DNA of 64,000 nucleotides from Litsea cubeba. Its lineage: Eukaryota > Streptophyta > Magnoliopsida > Laurales > Lauraceae. Position numbers and translations under genes: made by a program. Each line of letters opens with the position of its first letter. Within the stretch, counting starts at the first letter, position 1. The notes beneath the pieces are model-generated. The model made no database searches, was not told where the DNA came from, and saw nothing but the letters and a program-made list of their open reading frames with translations. Below, one piece after another: positions 22,441 to 34,620 of the stretch. The DNA is taken from positions 9,946,885 to 10,010,884 of the forward strand of contig CM022955.1 in assembly GCA_012931725.1 (NCBI GenBank). The letters are read 5' to 3'.

Positions 22441-23650
22441 AAGCAAGGAAAAAGGAGTTACTGGTAAGCCATAAACACGACATTAACCCATGTAACTCCT
22501 CCCATCATGGAGCTTAAATGCGATTAAAGGCTCTTAATTCTCCACCGGCCAATCAGAAGCCAAGAAAAAAGGAGTTATAAAATGATGAAATTAAAACTTG
22601 TAACTCCTCCCATTATGTGACTTTATTACATTTAAAGCCCATAAAACCACCTAATGGCTACCAAAGGCTTATAAAAGGGGGGTCATTCCAAGAAGAACGG
22701 ATCCGAAAAATTGGTCAGAAAGTCTCACGGAAAAGAGAAAACTCTGCCAAAGTTGCTACAATGACCTCTCCTCCACTGAAGAAGTCCTGCACTGACAACC
22801 GCTACAAGGTGACAAAAAGTCCCACGGGGGGCACCCCACCCCCCCCCCCCCAAGGCCTCCTTCTCCTGTCTTCGTGGCTTAGACATGGTTTTTTAGCCCG
22901 TCTACTTAGCTTTTTATTGGATATATATAGGACCTCCTCTTGGTCTTTATCCTCTAAAAATCTGAGGTTTAAGTCGAGCCAACCGAATCAAGAGCATACT
23001 ATGTTCTCGTCTGAAGGATGATGGTGATGTCCACATACAACTTGCGACCGTCAATCTGAATGAGTCTCCACAATTTCCTGAGAAGTTAATTCCCATTTTC
23101 TTGCTTTTCATTGTATTTTGTGTTGTTTAAAGAAACAAAAAAAATCACAAGTCTTGTCTTTCACTATTGATAAGAATTGTAAACAGCCTTTCACGGAAAA
23201 AAACCGCCTTTTACGGCAAACATCTCTTTTAACGGCAAAAATCGCCTTTTATGGCAAAACAAATGAAATCGCCTTTCACGGCATTCAAAACTAACATGTC
23301 CTTTATCTTTATATGTGCAATGAAAAACTAGAAAAAAATGTTGTTTTCCTTTTCTACTAGTGAAGGTCCGGACCACCACTTGCAATTCCAAGTAGAGTAG
23401 AAATCTGGTATTACCCGTACAAAAATGTTGATGCTCGCTTCTCGAGCCTCCGGCCGCGAAAGGGTTGGACCCAATGGACTCTCACGTCCGCTAACCCACG
23501 GAACCGCACGAGCGGGCAAAAGAAAGCAGGTCCATCAATGGGCCCCACATGCGTGAAGCCCTCGATACCTCTCTATCTATTTCTCTCTCTTTTTCCATAT
23601 TTCTTTCTCCTTAGTTAAAAAAAATCCTAAATCGATTAAGGTGCCGGTGT
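22441..23650 (+). mobile_element. LTR fragment (segment B), right arm copy
   Basis: Mirror of 4150-5288. Read on the plus strand it has a TATA box at 22670-22677, a CCCCCC-rich leader near 22840 and tandem GCCTTTTACGGCAAA-like units (23190-23280). It is fused to the Tat integrase within the shared string ATCAGAAGCAAG. It is related to 57895-56795 (reverse). Confidence 0.65.
22670..22677 (+). promoter_or_regulatory. TATA box of LTR fragment B (right arm)
   Basis: TATAAAAG followed by GGGGGG, mirrored at 5051-5058 and with an equivalent at 57657-57665. Confidence 0.6.
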
Positions 23651-23718
23651 CTAAAATTTTCAGCTGCCAGAACTAAGGAACTAATTGATGAGAAATTCTA
23701 TTTGCATCGTGGAAATAA

Positions 23719-24914
23719 CTGAGCACACCCACTTTAAAACTATGTGAGCTACTACCTACACACTGCAAACTCCTCTTCACACACTGCATTTTTTAAAAAA
23801 AATAAAAGTTCCTAAACTACCCCCTCCCTCTCCCTCCCTCTCCTTCCCTTTCCCTGTCAGCCAGCCGCCCCCTCCGCCCAACCTCGCCACCCTCCGCCTG
23901 TGACCGACCCCTTTCCCTACTTGTCGTCGCCCGCCGCTCGCCCATCCTCTCCCCTTCCTCTCTTTCTCCTTCTCCCTCTCCCTCTCCCTCTTTCCCCTCC
24001 CCCTACCCCTCCCTGTCTCGCCAAACTCATTCTTTCTCTCATTCCTAGTCATTTGTGATTTTTAAGTAATGGACAGGCAAATGGTGGTTTTTGAAGATTT
24101 TAATAGCGACAAGCAAATGGAGAAGCAAATTAAGAGATGAAAATTGCCATTGAAGATGAAAGCTTGGCGAATTCAATTCGTTCGGCGACACAGGGCCGAA
24201 CAAACTCGATTTGTTTGGCCCTGTGTGGCCGGACAAACTCGATTTCTTCATGCCTGTAGCGCCAAACAATCTCGATTTGTTTGGCCGCTTAGGGCCGAAC
24301 ATGTTATGGCGAGGGGTAGTTTAGGGATTTTTTTAAATGCAGTGTGTAGAGAGCCTTTTGTAGTGTGTAGGTAGCCACTCTCTTTTTTAAAAGAATTTAT
24401 TACCAAAATACCCATGTGTGAAATGATAAAAATAGCCATGAACTTCATCTTCTCTGCAAGTGCATGGTTGTGAAACCTTGTGCATATCTCATGTGCACGG
24501 CCCTGAAACTCCATGCACCCCACCAGCGAGTGATACACGCGAAGAAAGAGGTCAGTCCCCTGTCTTCTCAAAATCAAGAGGGTTCTGCTCTCTAATTGTC
24601 GAAGAAGATCGGAGTAGTGTGAGTTGTGCTGAAATAAGGACATTCCTGGTGTCTGTCTGCACTCCCGGCCGGGACCTGATTAGAGCTCGCCGGAGGGAGA
24701 GATGGTAGCTGGTGATGGTGGGGCAGAGAGGGGAGCTCGCTAGAGGGGGAGATGGTCGCCGGTGATGGAGTGGCTGTTGGGGTTCGGTCACAACAGGTGG
24801 GAGGGGAAGAGAAGAGAAGAAGAGGGTATTTTGGGTATTATTGGGGGTGGGCTCGACAAAAATGACATTTTTATTTTTCTTCTTGTGGTGAGCTTAGAAA
24901 GTGGGTGTGCTCAG
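23719..24914. mobile_element. TIR element with nested MITE (right arm copy)
   Basis: Ends CTGAGCACACCCACTTT at 23719 and its complement at 24914. It contains the nested CTACCTACACACTGC unit (about 23753-24375). The 33 bp array at about 24179-24300 is the reverse complement of 3426-3547. Length differs from the left copy by about 30 bp. Confidence 0.7.
24179..24300. repeat. Four-unit 33 bp dyad array (right arm copy)
   Basis: Same CGAAC/GTTCG dyads with AACTCGAT-like spacers as at 3426-3547, in reverse orientation. A few half-sites differ from the left copy. Confidence 0.85.
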
Positions 24915-26036
24915 CTGATACCAGAACAGGATGGAATCAATTTAAAAGAAAGCCATAAAGTCACAAAAAATACGAGAGTTTACATAAAATTAAAATGGAC
25001 TGAAAAATTAAGAAAGAGATGGAGAGATGTATCGGATTGCCATGGCATGCTGGATCCAACTGAGAATGGGCATGCTGTGCTGGTGATTTGAGGGTGGAGA
25101 ATGTAGCTGGTTTTTGTAATACATTTTTTCTAGTTAAACCTCATCTTGACCAATTAAACTTCATCTTGCATATCTGTACCTTGGCATGCTTTATATATGA
25201 AAATGGGTGAATGCATGTGTGCCCATTTGGATTTTGGTCAACTGGTTCTAATTTACTAGCTTAATTGTTTAGAGTTTAGTTTGAAATTGTGGCCATTGTG
25301 AAAGGGAGGATTTGTTTGCAATGAATACACAGGAATTGATTACATGGGTATTCAAGGTAATTTCAACTTACATATGCAAGAAGGGGGAGGCCAAATTCAA
25401 AGCATGTACATCCCAACGAGAATTGCCTCTCCTAACCACTGGGGTAAGGAGTCGTTCTGATGTGTGTGGATCGATGAGTTAGAGTTTCTATTGACAAAAA
25501 CATAAGTTAGATGTCCCTGTTCCACTGTATGTATTTTACCAGACAGAACTTATTATCTTCCAAGAAAAAAATAGTCTATCCTAAATGATATGGTTATATC
25601 AATTATTTTTTCTTTTTATTCCTGTTTTGCTATTGATTCCTACAAACTTTAGCTAATTATATTTTGTTTCACATCTATTGATTTTTTTTTCTTTGTGATT
25701 ATGGTGGCATGGACCATGGTAATGATACACAAACATTGTAGGTATTCTAAAAGTGGTAAGATTAGGATGCAGTTTAACTGTGCTTTTAATGAATGAACTT
25801 AGTCCTCATAGAATGAAATTAGTTCTCATAGTTTTCACACTGCATCTTTCATTCTGAAACATCCATTTGAATGCTTGGAGACTTTAACATATAATACCTA
25901 TCAAGGCAGAATTGTGTGTGCATGAAGTCAATCATACTTTTATTTCATTTGTCTTGCGAGATTCAAAAGCCATTAATCTTTTGATTTGATTTTTATTTTA
26001 CTATTCTACAAGTTGGGGTCCTCATGCATTTCCAAA
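24915..26036. other. Non-coding stretch inside right arm
   Basis: Mirror of 1691-2832. No credible ORF, RNA gene or terminal repeat seen. Confidence 0.5.
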
Positions 26037-29018
26037 TGTTAGCGAAGACAGCGTGATGTCGTCCAGTCATCCACCATTAGAAATCTTCTTAGTATGCAGC
26101 AAATATTAAGAGCATATATTTTCCACTTAGGCATGGTGGGGAAAAATAAGAATCAATACAAGAGAGACCAACCCAATATTATAGGCACTAAGTAGATGGA
26201 AGTTACGCCGTACTCAGGGTTTTCCTTTGGTGGGGCTAAAATTTTACTATACTTAACTGAAGACCCAGGATTAAACTGAAAATACCAAAAACCCATCTCC
26301 TTTTTATAAACTCGTCGTTGACCCATCTCCTCACTTCGCTGCTTTCTCCTTTCCCTCTTTCCTTCTTTCTCTCTTTCTCCCCCCACTTCTTCTTTCTTGA
26401 AGTGAAGACCAAGAGGACCTTCCACCTCTTATCATCATCACCTTCATCTCCTTTGGGCTCCACGATCATCCCAACCCCATCTTCCAAGCTTCTCCCCTTC
26501 TCTCTTGCCTTAGGTAAGTGTTTCACTTTGTAGAGGTTAGGGCTGTTGGGTTTTGGGTGTTTTAATGTTGTGGTTTAGCTAATTAGCTTCCCCTCTGTGG
26601 ATTTGTATAGGTGGATTTAGATGGTTTGGGTTATTTTTCGTACTTTGGATTTTGGGCATTTTGGAGCTTGATTTTGTGTTATGGGGGATTTCTACCTAGG
26701 CAATTAGATACACATGAATATGTTGTGATATGCATGTTCTAATGTTTGATTCTTGCATTTTAATTCAATTGATAGTCACCTTGAGCTCATTGTTGTTAAT
26801 TTGGAAATTAAATGCTAGATTAGGTTTTAATTGAATGGAATTGAAATGGGATGGATTGGAGGATGTTTGTGTGGCATTGGAGAGGGCTAGGCCCTGTTCA
26901 TTTTGTGTCTTAATTTTATTGGAAGGGAGACATTTGAATGCCCAGATTTTGGAGGAAACAGAGCTCCGGAATGCATGCAGGTTTTGGGAAGTTACGGCTA
27001 GCTGTAAGACCCCAGATGAACGGATCAACTGAGCTACTATCATTTAAATATTTTATTATTGCTCCATGGTCAGCCTTACGGCTAGCCGTAAATCCAACCG
27101 TAGAATGGGGGTTAGGTACTGGAAGGCTGGGAGACTGGCGTATTTTGTACATCACTGTTAACCATGAAGAACCCCACGGCTAACCAGGGAATGCCTAGCT
27201 CTTTTTGGAAGGGGTTTTTCCCGGTACAATTCTTTTGGAACCCCAGTTGTGCCCAAAGTGGTTAGAACAGTGGGTCACACTGAAGCCTCTGTAAGGATCG
27301 GTAGGTAATATTACCAACCAACTAAAAAAGTAATTTCATTCCTTTTTATGAATATAAAAATAATAAACAAGGGAACTTTGGATTTCTTTATTATTTTAGA
27401 ACCAAAATCTCCCTCCTGAGCGCACTTGCATTGTTGGTGAGTCTAGGGGCAGTGTAAGCCTAGTTCCTTTAGACTTTAACCCAAGTTTGAGACTTAGTTT
27501 TGGTACCCTTGGCACCCTACCTCGAAGACCAATTTGTGGACGATGAGTAAGGGATGTTTTGAGCTAACATACCCTTACATATAGTTTGGAATATGTATGA
27601 GGTACAACCTATACTTGTTCCGGACGGAGTGAGGCAAGAGGATATCCACTAATTGATTATGCACCAAGAATTATTGATGGGATATCATAACCTTACCCCC
27701 TCCTTGGGCTGTGCAGTGATGTTTCATATGAATAAGGAAATCATTGATGTAGAATTGGATTGTTTATCGTCCTTGATTATTGATCGAGCAAAATTGAATT
27801 GTAATGCTTTGTTATTGATGTCCACATGCTTCATGCATGTTTCATAGATTTACATTATTTATATTGTTGAGATCATATCCAGAACCCAAAATTGATCATA
27901 CTTAGGATCCCCATTGATTGTCATTGCATTGAACGGCGTGATGAGGTCAGGCACCCTAAATGACAGGGCCTAGAGAGAGTTACCATGATGGTAATTATAA
28001 TTGTAAGTGGTTGATGGAAGTGAAGAAGTGATTGATTGTTTGATTGAACGATTGATGGAAAAGTTGTCCACTCGTAAATTGTGGACTCCTGTTCACGCAG
28101 GAAAAGCCTAGTCCTCACTGATTGTATAGGATTCCCGTGTTGGGCACCACTCAGATGTTAACATCAAATAAAGAGGGATACCTCTGTGGGAGGGCTATCT
28201 ATTGTATTGATAGATTGATGGAACGACTGTAGATCGTATCGGTTTATATTTCGAATGGCCACTGAATGTATTTATTATCCCGAGGTAGCACCCGATGTAT
28301 TATCCTGGTTGACCATCCGATGTATTGTCCTGGGTATATCCCGATGAATTGATTGGTCGGTCTAATCTCTCATTGCATATACTCTATCACACTCGTAATG
28401 AGACGGGAGGACAGTAAGACTATCCCGTGGTGTGTAGGTTTATGTGGACTGCCATTGTTGATAGCATTGATAGGACATTTTCTTTTATTGTTCATTGTTT
28501 ATTGATATTCATGCTTATTGTTTAGACTCCTTTCTTTGGACTTCACATGATCACATTTTCTATACTCGCTTTGATATTGCATATTTGTATCAATATGTTT
28601 ATCTACCCGCTGGCTATTTGTAGTCTAATGATGATGCACTTGGTGCATAGATATCGAGCCCATCTACCTCGGGGAGGAGGAGGCGTCGCTCCGGGTGAAT
28701 CAGAATGATGGCGATCGAGAGTGGTGTGCTGAGGACATTGCCTGAGTCGTCGTGATGTAATTAAACTACTTTTGTTATCTTTGGATAAACTTTAACTATA
28801 GCAATGAAAAATATGCTTACTCTGAAATGTTATTATTGTACCATATGTTTAATATGAAGCTTTCTATGTTTTATGGTTAACCGAGGAAATTGTTATACCT
28901 CACAACGGTCTTCTATCCTATGAGACTATGATTGCGGCCACGTGTATTTGTTTATGTGAAAATCTTTAATTGGCTCCTAATCTCATGCATAATCCTCGTG
29001 CTCATCAGCTGGGGTGTG
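26037..29018 (+). mobile_element. Tekay/Del-like gypsy LTR (3' end interrupted)
   Basis: About 3 kb without coding capacity. A TATA box is at 26305-26310, followed by a long pyrimidine-rich leader. Late features resemble Del/Tekay LTRs: repeated GATGTATTRTCC-type strings (28260-28350), a GATGCACTTGGTGCATAG block (28633), and a terminal GCTGGGGTGTG directly before the Athila LTR. No gag-pol of this family is present, so it is a solo LTR or fragment. The 5' boundary is approximate. Only the part up to about 27735 is seen in the left arm because the window ends there. Confidence 0.6.
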
Positions 29019-30602
29019 TGATAAGTGCTTAAATGTTTACAATTTAAGCCCTAATATTTGATTTATCTTGTGCTAGTTCATTGTTATTTTATATTTTTAC
29101 ATTTTTTTGTTATTTTTGTAAGGAAAGGCCAAAAGGAGCCAAAAGAGAGAATTTCAGCAAAAGAGTTATTTGAGAGATTGTTGGCGTAAATGAGGGAAGC
29201 TTTAAGATTAGATCTTAGCCTGTAAGGAAGGAGGTTTATGCGCAGGAAATTACTGAGGGATTTGTGGTGTGATTTTGTGCAATTAAGTGGATTGTGTGTC
29301 ATCAATGGAGGATCCTAGGCCAAGATATAAAGGTTTGACCTATCATAAGGGGATTGATTAGGTTGAGCAGATTTGGGACAAAATAGGTGGGAATTATTTA
29401 CTAATTGCAGACGAAAAAGGAAGGGGAAAACATATTCAAATCTCTCTTTATTCTCTCTCCCTAGAGACGCGAAAACTAAGGAGTTTTGGGAGAAAAAATA
29501 GTAGCCCTATATGGATATATATTTTTCTGGCTGGAAGAATAAAAGGAGAACTGGGAGGAACCAAAAATACATTCTCCACACCGCCATACCTAAGCAGCCG
29601 TTCAACCTTGTCTCTGGGAGTTCTTTGGAGCAAAGGAGATAAAAGTGGAGTTGCTGGCCATGCCTTCATCACCATCATCTAACCGAGTTCTTCCTATGCA
29701 TTTTATCTATTTCATGTTGTTTTTCATTGACTTTTATCTATTTCATGTTGTTTTTCATTGCAAACATGTGTAACTAAACGTTTAGGGCTAGGGTGTAATT
29801 GAAATCCTAGCTTAATTTTGATGTAGTTCCTTTTGGCATTCCTTAATTGAGATTTCAGTTTTATTGGATGAGTTTCTACACCATGCTTTGATTTGATGAG
29901 TTGTGTATATGCCATGCCAACCGTGCCATGTTCAATTGAATTTAAGAATAGCTAACTTGTTTTTTATTGATGTTGATGTTTGAGCATCCAGGGTTTAGAA
30001 TCCATGAACAATCTGGGTATATGCCATGCCTAGACTCATGCATTTATCATTCCCATCATTTATATGCATCACGCGTGTATTGACTAGGACATATGCCATG
30101 CTTAGTTCTTGCAACTTAATGAACAATTCATGTTGTATGCCACTCGTGAATTAGGTTTAAGCGAATCATAATCTAGATACATATGCCATGGTCTAAATTG
30201 ATAAATGTCACTAGTAAATCTAGCTATGATTAAGGAATAATAAGGGACATGAATAGAATAAGGTTAGGAGAGTAGATGAAACCCTGGTTCATGCATTCTC
30301 ATCGTTTTCAATCCAAGTGGTATTCTTGTGTGTTTGGTTACTTTTCATTGTGCTTTTGATTTATTTTTATATTTTTAACTAGTTGTTTTAGTAATTTCAT
30401 TCAAACAATCAACATTCAACCAACCTTTCATCCATTTAATATTCTGAATTCATAGTTATTTTCGACATTGTTTTATCACAAGTCTTCGTGGGATCGACCT
30501 CGTGCCTACAATTCATTATACCACATAGTGATCTTGTGTGCTTACGAGTTTTAGTTGTGTGCATATTAAGTAGCTTAATTCTAGGTTACTTGGTGGATAC
30601 CA
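29019..30602 (+). mobile_element. 5' LTR of Athila element
   Basis: 1584 bp from TGATAAGTGC at 29019 to TACCA at 30602, immediately before the Athila-type primer-binding site. The TG...CA ends and the repeated ATATGCCATG strings (29907-30190) are internal features. It inserted at the end of the preceding LTR. The 3' LTR is missing because the element is truncated at about 34620. Confidence 0.8.
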
Positions 30603-30608
30603 AGTTTT

Positions 30609-30626
30609 TGGCGCTGTTGCCGGGGA
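30609..30626 (+). other. Primer-binding site of Athila element
   Basis: TGGCGCTGTTGCCGGGGA, one base different from the TGGCGCCGTTGCCGGGGA site characteristic of Athila-type gypsy elements. Confidence 0.85.
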
Positions 30627-31045
30627 CTTGTTTGCATAAAATAGCGTCAAACTTGTGTTTAGTGTAGTGTCATAGTTTAATTTAGTTTTTAGTTCATTTG
30701 CTTGAATTTTAATCATTTTAAATTGTTATTCATTTACTTTCTTATCATGGTGTTTAAATTTAAATTTTTTAAAAAATTATATATATATTTTAGTTCAGCC
30801 ATTTTATTTTAAGTTTTCTTCTGTTCCTACTCTTATCGCGTTACTTACTTTGTATGTGTTTTCTTGCAGGCTTGAGTCTTGTTTATGTAAGGTCGGTGAT
30901 CCCAGGACTTAGCTATTATTGTCTACAATCCAGAAATTGAACGAACCTTTAGACAATTTCGAAGGTAAGATCTAATACACAACTCCCATTTGACTTAGAA
31001 ACTGAAGGACCGAGTGTGCAAAGGAATCAAAGTCCTGAAAGAGAG

Positions 31046-32150
31046 ATGGCTAACGCAGAAGATGAGATGGTAGTAAACAATCAAAGGTGGCCCATAAAAG
31101 AGTCTTACATCCCCGTGCACACCAACCAGCCGTCCACCATCATCTATCCACCTAATACGGCTGGCAACTTCAACCTCACTTCACAACTACTGAACATGGC
31201 GCCACACTATCATGGATTACATAATGAGGATCCTTATCTTTATATTAAGGATTTCTTTGAGCTGTGTGCAATACAACAAATACAAGGAGTTACCTTAGAG
31301 GGCATCATGTTACGTCAATTTCCTTTTTCTCTTAAGGATAAAGCTAAGATTTGGTTAAATTCCTTGGATGCAGGTTCTATCACCTCTTGGGAGTAGCTAG
31401 CTAGCAAGTTCCTGAGGAAAATTTTCCCTGCTCAGAAGACAAGACAGTTAAGAAGAGAGATCCAAACATACGAGCAGAAGGATGGAGATCAATTCTGGAA
31501 AACTTGGGAGCAGTTTAAGGACTTACTATTGAAGTGTCCACATCACAACCTTACCAAGGATGATCAGGTTTAGGCTTTCTATGAAGGATTGAATGAGCTG
31601 AACAAGGGCATAGTGGACTCTACATGTGGAGGAGCCCTGATGGAGAAAAATAGTGTGGAAGCGTATGAACTCTTTGAAACTCTTAGTGGAAACTCACAAT
31701 AATTTTTTTGTAGGACCAGGCAATTGGGTTAGAGGCAAAGAGTATATGAGATCCAGTCACAAGGAAATGTAGTTGCCTAGATGGCGGCAATGGACAGAAA
31801 GATGGACATGATCATCAAAGCAATGGCTTCCAATAGCATACAACAAGGACAGACATCAAAAGAGGTATTTGCTATATGTTCTCACACTAACCATACTACT
31901 GAACATTGTCCCATGTCATCTTTTACGGACCAGGAGCACGCCAACTATATTGGTAACACCTACCCTAAGCAGAACAATCCCTACAGCAATACTTAAAATT
32001 CTGGATTGAGGAACCATCCCAACTTTTCTTGGGGAGGCAATCAGAGCAATCAAGGCAATTAGAGTTCGCAGCAGTATCAAGGACAACAGAGAAGCTACCA
32101 ACACCCCCAGAATAATAACTTTTCTTAGAGCAGTGCACCAAAGCCACCAT
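31046..32150 (+). pseudogene. Athila gag, decayed
   Basis: It starts at ATG 31046 (MANAEDEMVVN). The capsid region contains PHYHGLHNEDPYLYIKDFFE and LRQFPFSLKDKAKIWLNSL (31190-31390), then a TAG at 31394. Downstream blocks continue in frame or after shifts: KCPHHNLTKDDQV, AFYEGLNELNKGIVDSTCGG, and a zinc-knuckle-like CSHTNHTTEHCP (31880-31920). A TAG at 31571-31573 stands where related proteins have Gln, and there are further frameshifts. It is non-functional but clearly Athila-lineage. Confidence 0.85.
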
Positions 32151-32229
32151 AAGATGAGTTCAAGAGTTTGATGACTCTGTTTATTCAGTCATCTCAGGCT
32201 AATTTCTAGCAGCATGGTCAAGCAATTAC

Positions 32230-33495
32230 AAACACTCAGTAGAGTTTAACAAAGCTGGAAGCATAGGTGGATCAGATAGCTAATGCCTTGAGCAAGAGGG
32301 AGGACGGAAAGTTCCCAAGTCAGACAGAGATAAACCCTAAAAATCATGAGCATTTGAATACCATAACAACCCTCACCAAGGAGCCAGAGAAAGTCTAAAG
32401 GAGAATGAGACAGAATGGTAGGGTCATTGACAACAAAGTGAGGCAGAATGAAGATCCTGAAAATGGAGACATTGAGGCACAAGACCAAATGAGATTGATG
32501 TGAGCCAGAAGAGTGACAAGAAGACCATAGAAACTGTGGCCACTCTTATTCAGGTCATGGCTTCTAAGGAGCCAAAGCGAGTTTACAAGTCAATTCCACC
32601 TTATCCTTAGAGACTGAGACAGGAAAAGAAGATTCAGTTCACAGAGGACATCTTTGAGACACTGAGCAAGGTAGAGATGAACATTCCACTGATTGATGCT
32701 ATCAAGCAGATACCCTCTTATGAAAAATTTTATTGAGGAGCTGTGTACAAACAAGAGGAGATTCAGATATCATGAAATAGTGAAGTTAACTGAGGAGGTC
32801 AGCGCAGTTCTTTCAAGGAAGCTTCCTCCAAAACCGAAGGCCCTTAGGAGCTTTACTATACCTTGCAAGATAGGGGATCATGTATTTGAGAGAGCCTTAC
32901 TGGATTTGGGTTGTAGTATCAATTTGCTGCCATTTGCGACCTATGAGTATTTGGGGTTGGGGGAGCTCAAACCAACATCTATTATATTGGCGTTGGCAGA
33001 TAGGAGTGAAACACCCAATGGGCATTTTGGAGGACATTTTGGTAAAGGTAGGAGAGTTCATATTGCTTACCAACTTTGTGGTACTAGACATGGAGAGCAC
33101 ATCAATGCCGAACAACCTTTCTATCATACTTGGCCGACCTTTGATGGCCATTGCGGGTTCCAAGATTGATGTACATAAACGCACAATCAAAATGAAGGTG
33201 AATGGATAGAAGATTGAGTTCAAGGTGTTCGAGGCAATGAAAATAACAAGAGATGAAGATTGCTTTCAGATTGAGGTGATTGGGCAGGTTATGGGAGAGG
33301 TGTTTCAAAGAGCACATGGATGCAAGGAGGAGTTGGACACATGCATTCAGCAAGGCCTCACTAGATTTGAAATTGAGCACGATTGTGATGAGCTTGAGGC
33401 AACACTTATGGAGACTATGAATCAACTCGAAATACTCCCCTCCATTCCAGGTAAGTATTCCAACTCTGTTGAAATTCTTGGTTCTTCAACTTAAC
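32230..33495 (+). pseudogene. Athila linker and aspartic protease, decayed
   Basis: The linker block DQIANALSKREDGKFPSQ (32265-32320) follows TAG codons at 32240-32242 and 32264-32266 that replace likely Gln codons. The retropepsin core is ERALLDLGCSINLLPFATYE (32890-32950), where Athila proteins usually read DLGASINLMP. A frameshift in the core moves the frame near 32990. The sequence runs on to the RT without an intergenic gap, as in a gag-pol fusion. Confidence 0.8.
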
Positions 33496-34620
33496 AATCT
33501 GTTTTTTCTGTGATAAAAGCACCAGAGTTAGAATTGAAGCATTTGCCTGAACATCGCAAGTATGCATATCTAGGAGAGCATGAGCCTTTACCATGTATGA
33601 TAGCCAGTGATTTGAGTTCTGATGAGGAGAGCAAGTTATTAAGAGTGTTAAAAGATCACATGACATCATTGGGTTGGAGCATTGCAGATATCAAGGGTAT
33701 CAGCCTAGCCATGTGCATGCACAGAATCATGTTAGAAGAGGAGTCTAAACCTACAAGGGAAGCACGGAGGAGACTCAACCCTCATATGAAGGAGGTTGTC
33801 AAACCAGAAGTACTAAAGTCGTTAGACGTTGGGATCATCTACCCAATCTCAGATAGCAAGTGGGTCAGCCCAGTGCAAGTCATTCCCAAGAAGAGTGGTG
33901 TGATAGTGGTAAAGAACGAACAAGATGAGCTAATTCCTACAAGAGTTACCACTGGATGGAGGGTATGTATAGACTACTGGAAGCTCAACACAACCACTAG
34001 AAAGGATCATTTCCCACTACCCTTCATTGACCTGATGCCAGAGAGGCTAGCTGGCGATTCATATTATTGTTTCCTAGATGGGTACAGTGGGTACAACCAA
34101 ATTCCTATTGCTCCAAAGGACCAAGAGAAGACCACCTTTACCTGTCCATTTAGGACATTTACCTACAGGAGGATGCCTTTCGGGATATGCGATGCACCAG
34201 CAACTTTCTGGAGGTGCATGATGAGTATATTCTTTGATACGGTGGAGCGCTTTATTGAGGTATTCATGGACAACTTCTCTGTCTTTGGATCATCATTTGA
34301 TAGATGTTTGGATCATTTGGAGTTTGTGTTAAAGAGATGTGAGGAGTGTAATTTGGTGTTGAATTGGGAAAAATGCCACTTCATGGTGAAGCAGGGCATT
34401 GTACTTGGACATGTGGTGTCAAGCAAGGGGATACAGGTGGATAAGGCGAAGATGGACTCGATCAGCAAGCTTCCCCCACCTACATCAGTGAAGGGAGTAA
34501 GGAGTTTCCGTAGGCATGCGAGATTCTATCGATGATTCATTAAGGACTTTTCCAAGATTGCATGCCCACTATGTTCATTGTTACAGAAGGAGGTGGAGTT
34601 TGTTTGGGCCCCACTTTCAT
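33496..34620 (+). pseudogene. Athila reverse transcriptase, truncated
   Basis: A long open stretch (33510-34535) contains KHLPEHRKYAYLGE, the RT palm blocks WRVCIDYWKLNTTTRKDHFP and YCFLDGYSGYNQIPIAP, and KTTFTCPFRTFTYRRMPFG. The catalytic box reads FMDNFSVFG where Athila RT normally has a DD pair, so the second aspartate is Asn and the enzyme should be dead. Homology ends at about 34618; RNase H, integrase, the env-like ORF and the 3' LTR are absent. The open frame of 341 codons is the best preserved retroelement ORF here. Confidence 0.88.

Larger units (their letters stand above)
18559..27735. repeat. Right arm of giant inverted repeat
   Basis: This is the mirror copy of 1-14005, in the orientation where the Tat retrotransposon reads on the plus strand. 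The spacer between the arms (14006-18558) is not palindromic. It contains a segment shared with 55.3 kb and the Tat 5' LTR and gag. The Tat element is therefore contiguous with its 5' half only on this side, which makes this the likely parental arm and 1-14005 the derived inverted copy. Confidence 0.95.

Noticed and set aside
22617..23021. 134 aa ORF starting MTLLHLKPIKPPNGYQR in LTR fragment B
   Set aside because: It overlaps the LTR TATA box and a poly-C run, is shorter in the left arm (86 aa), and has no homology I recognise.
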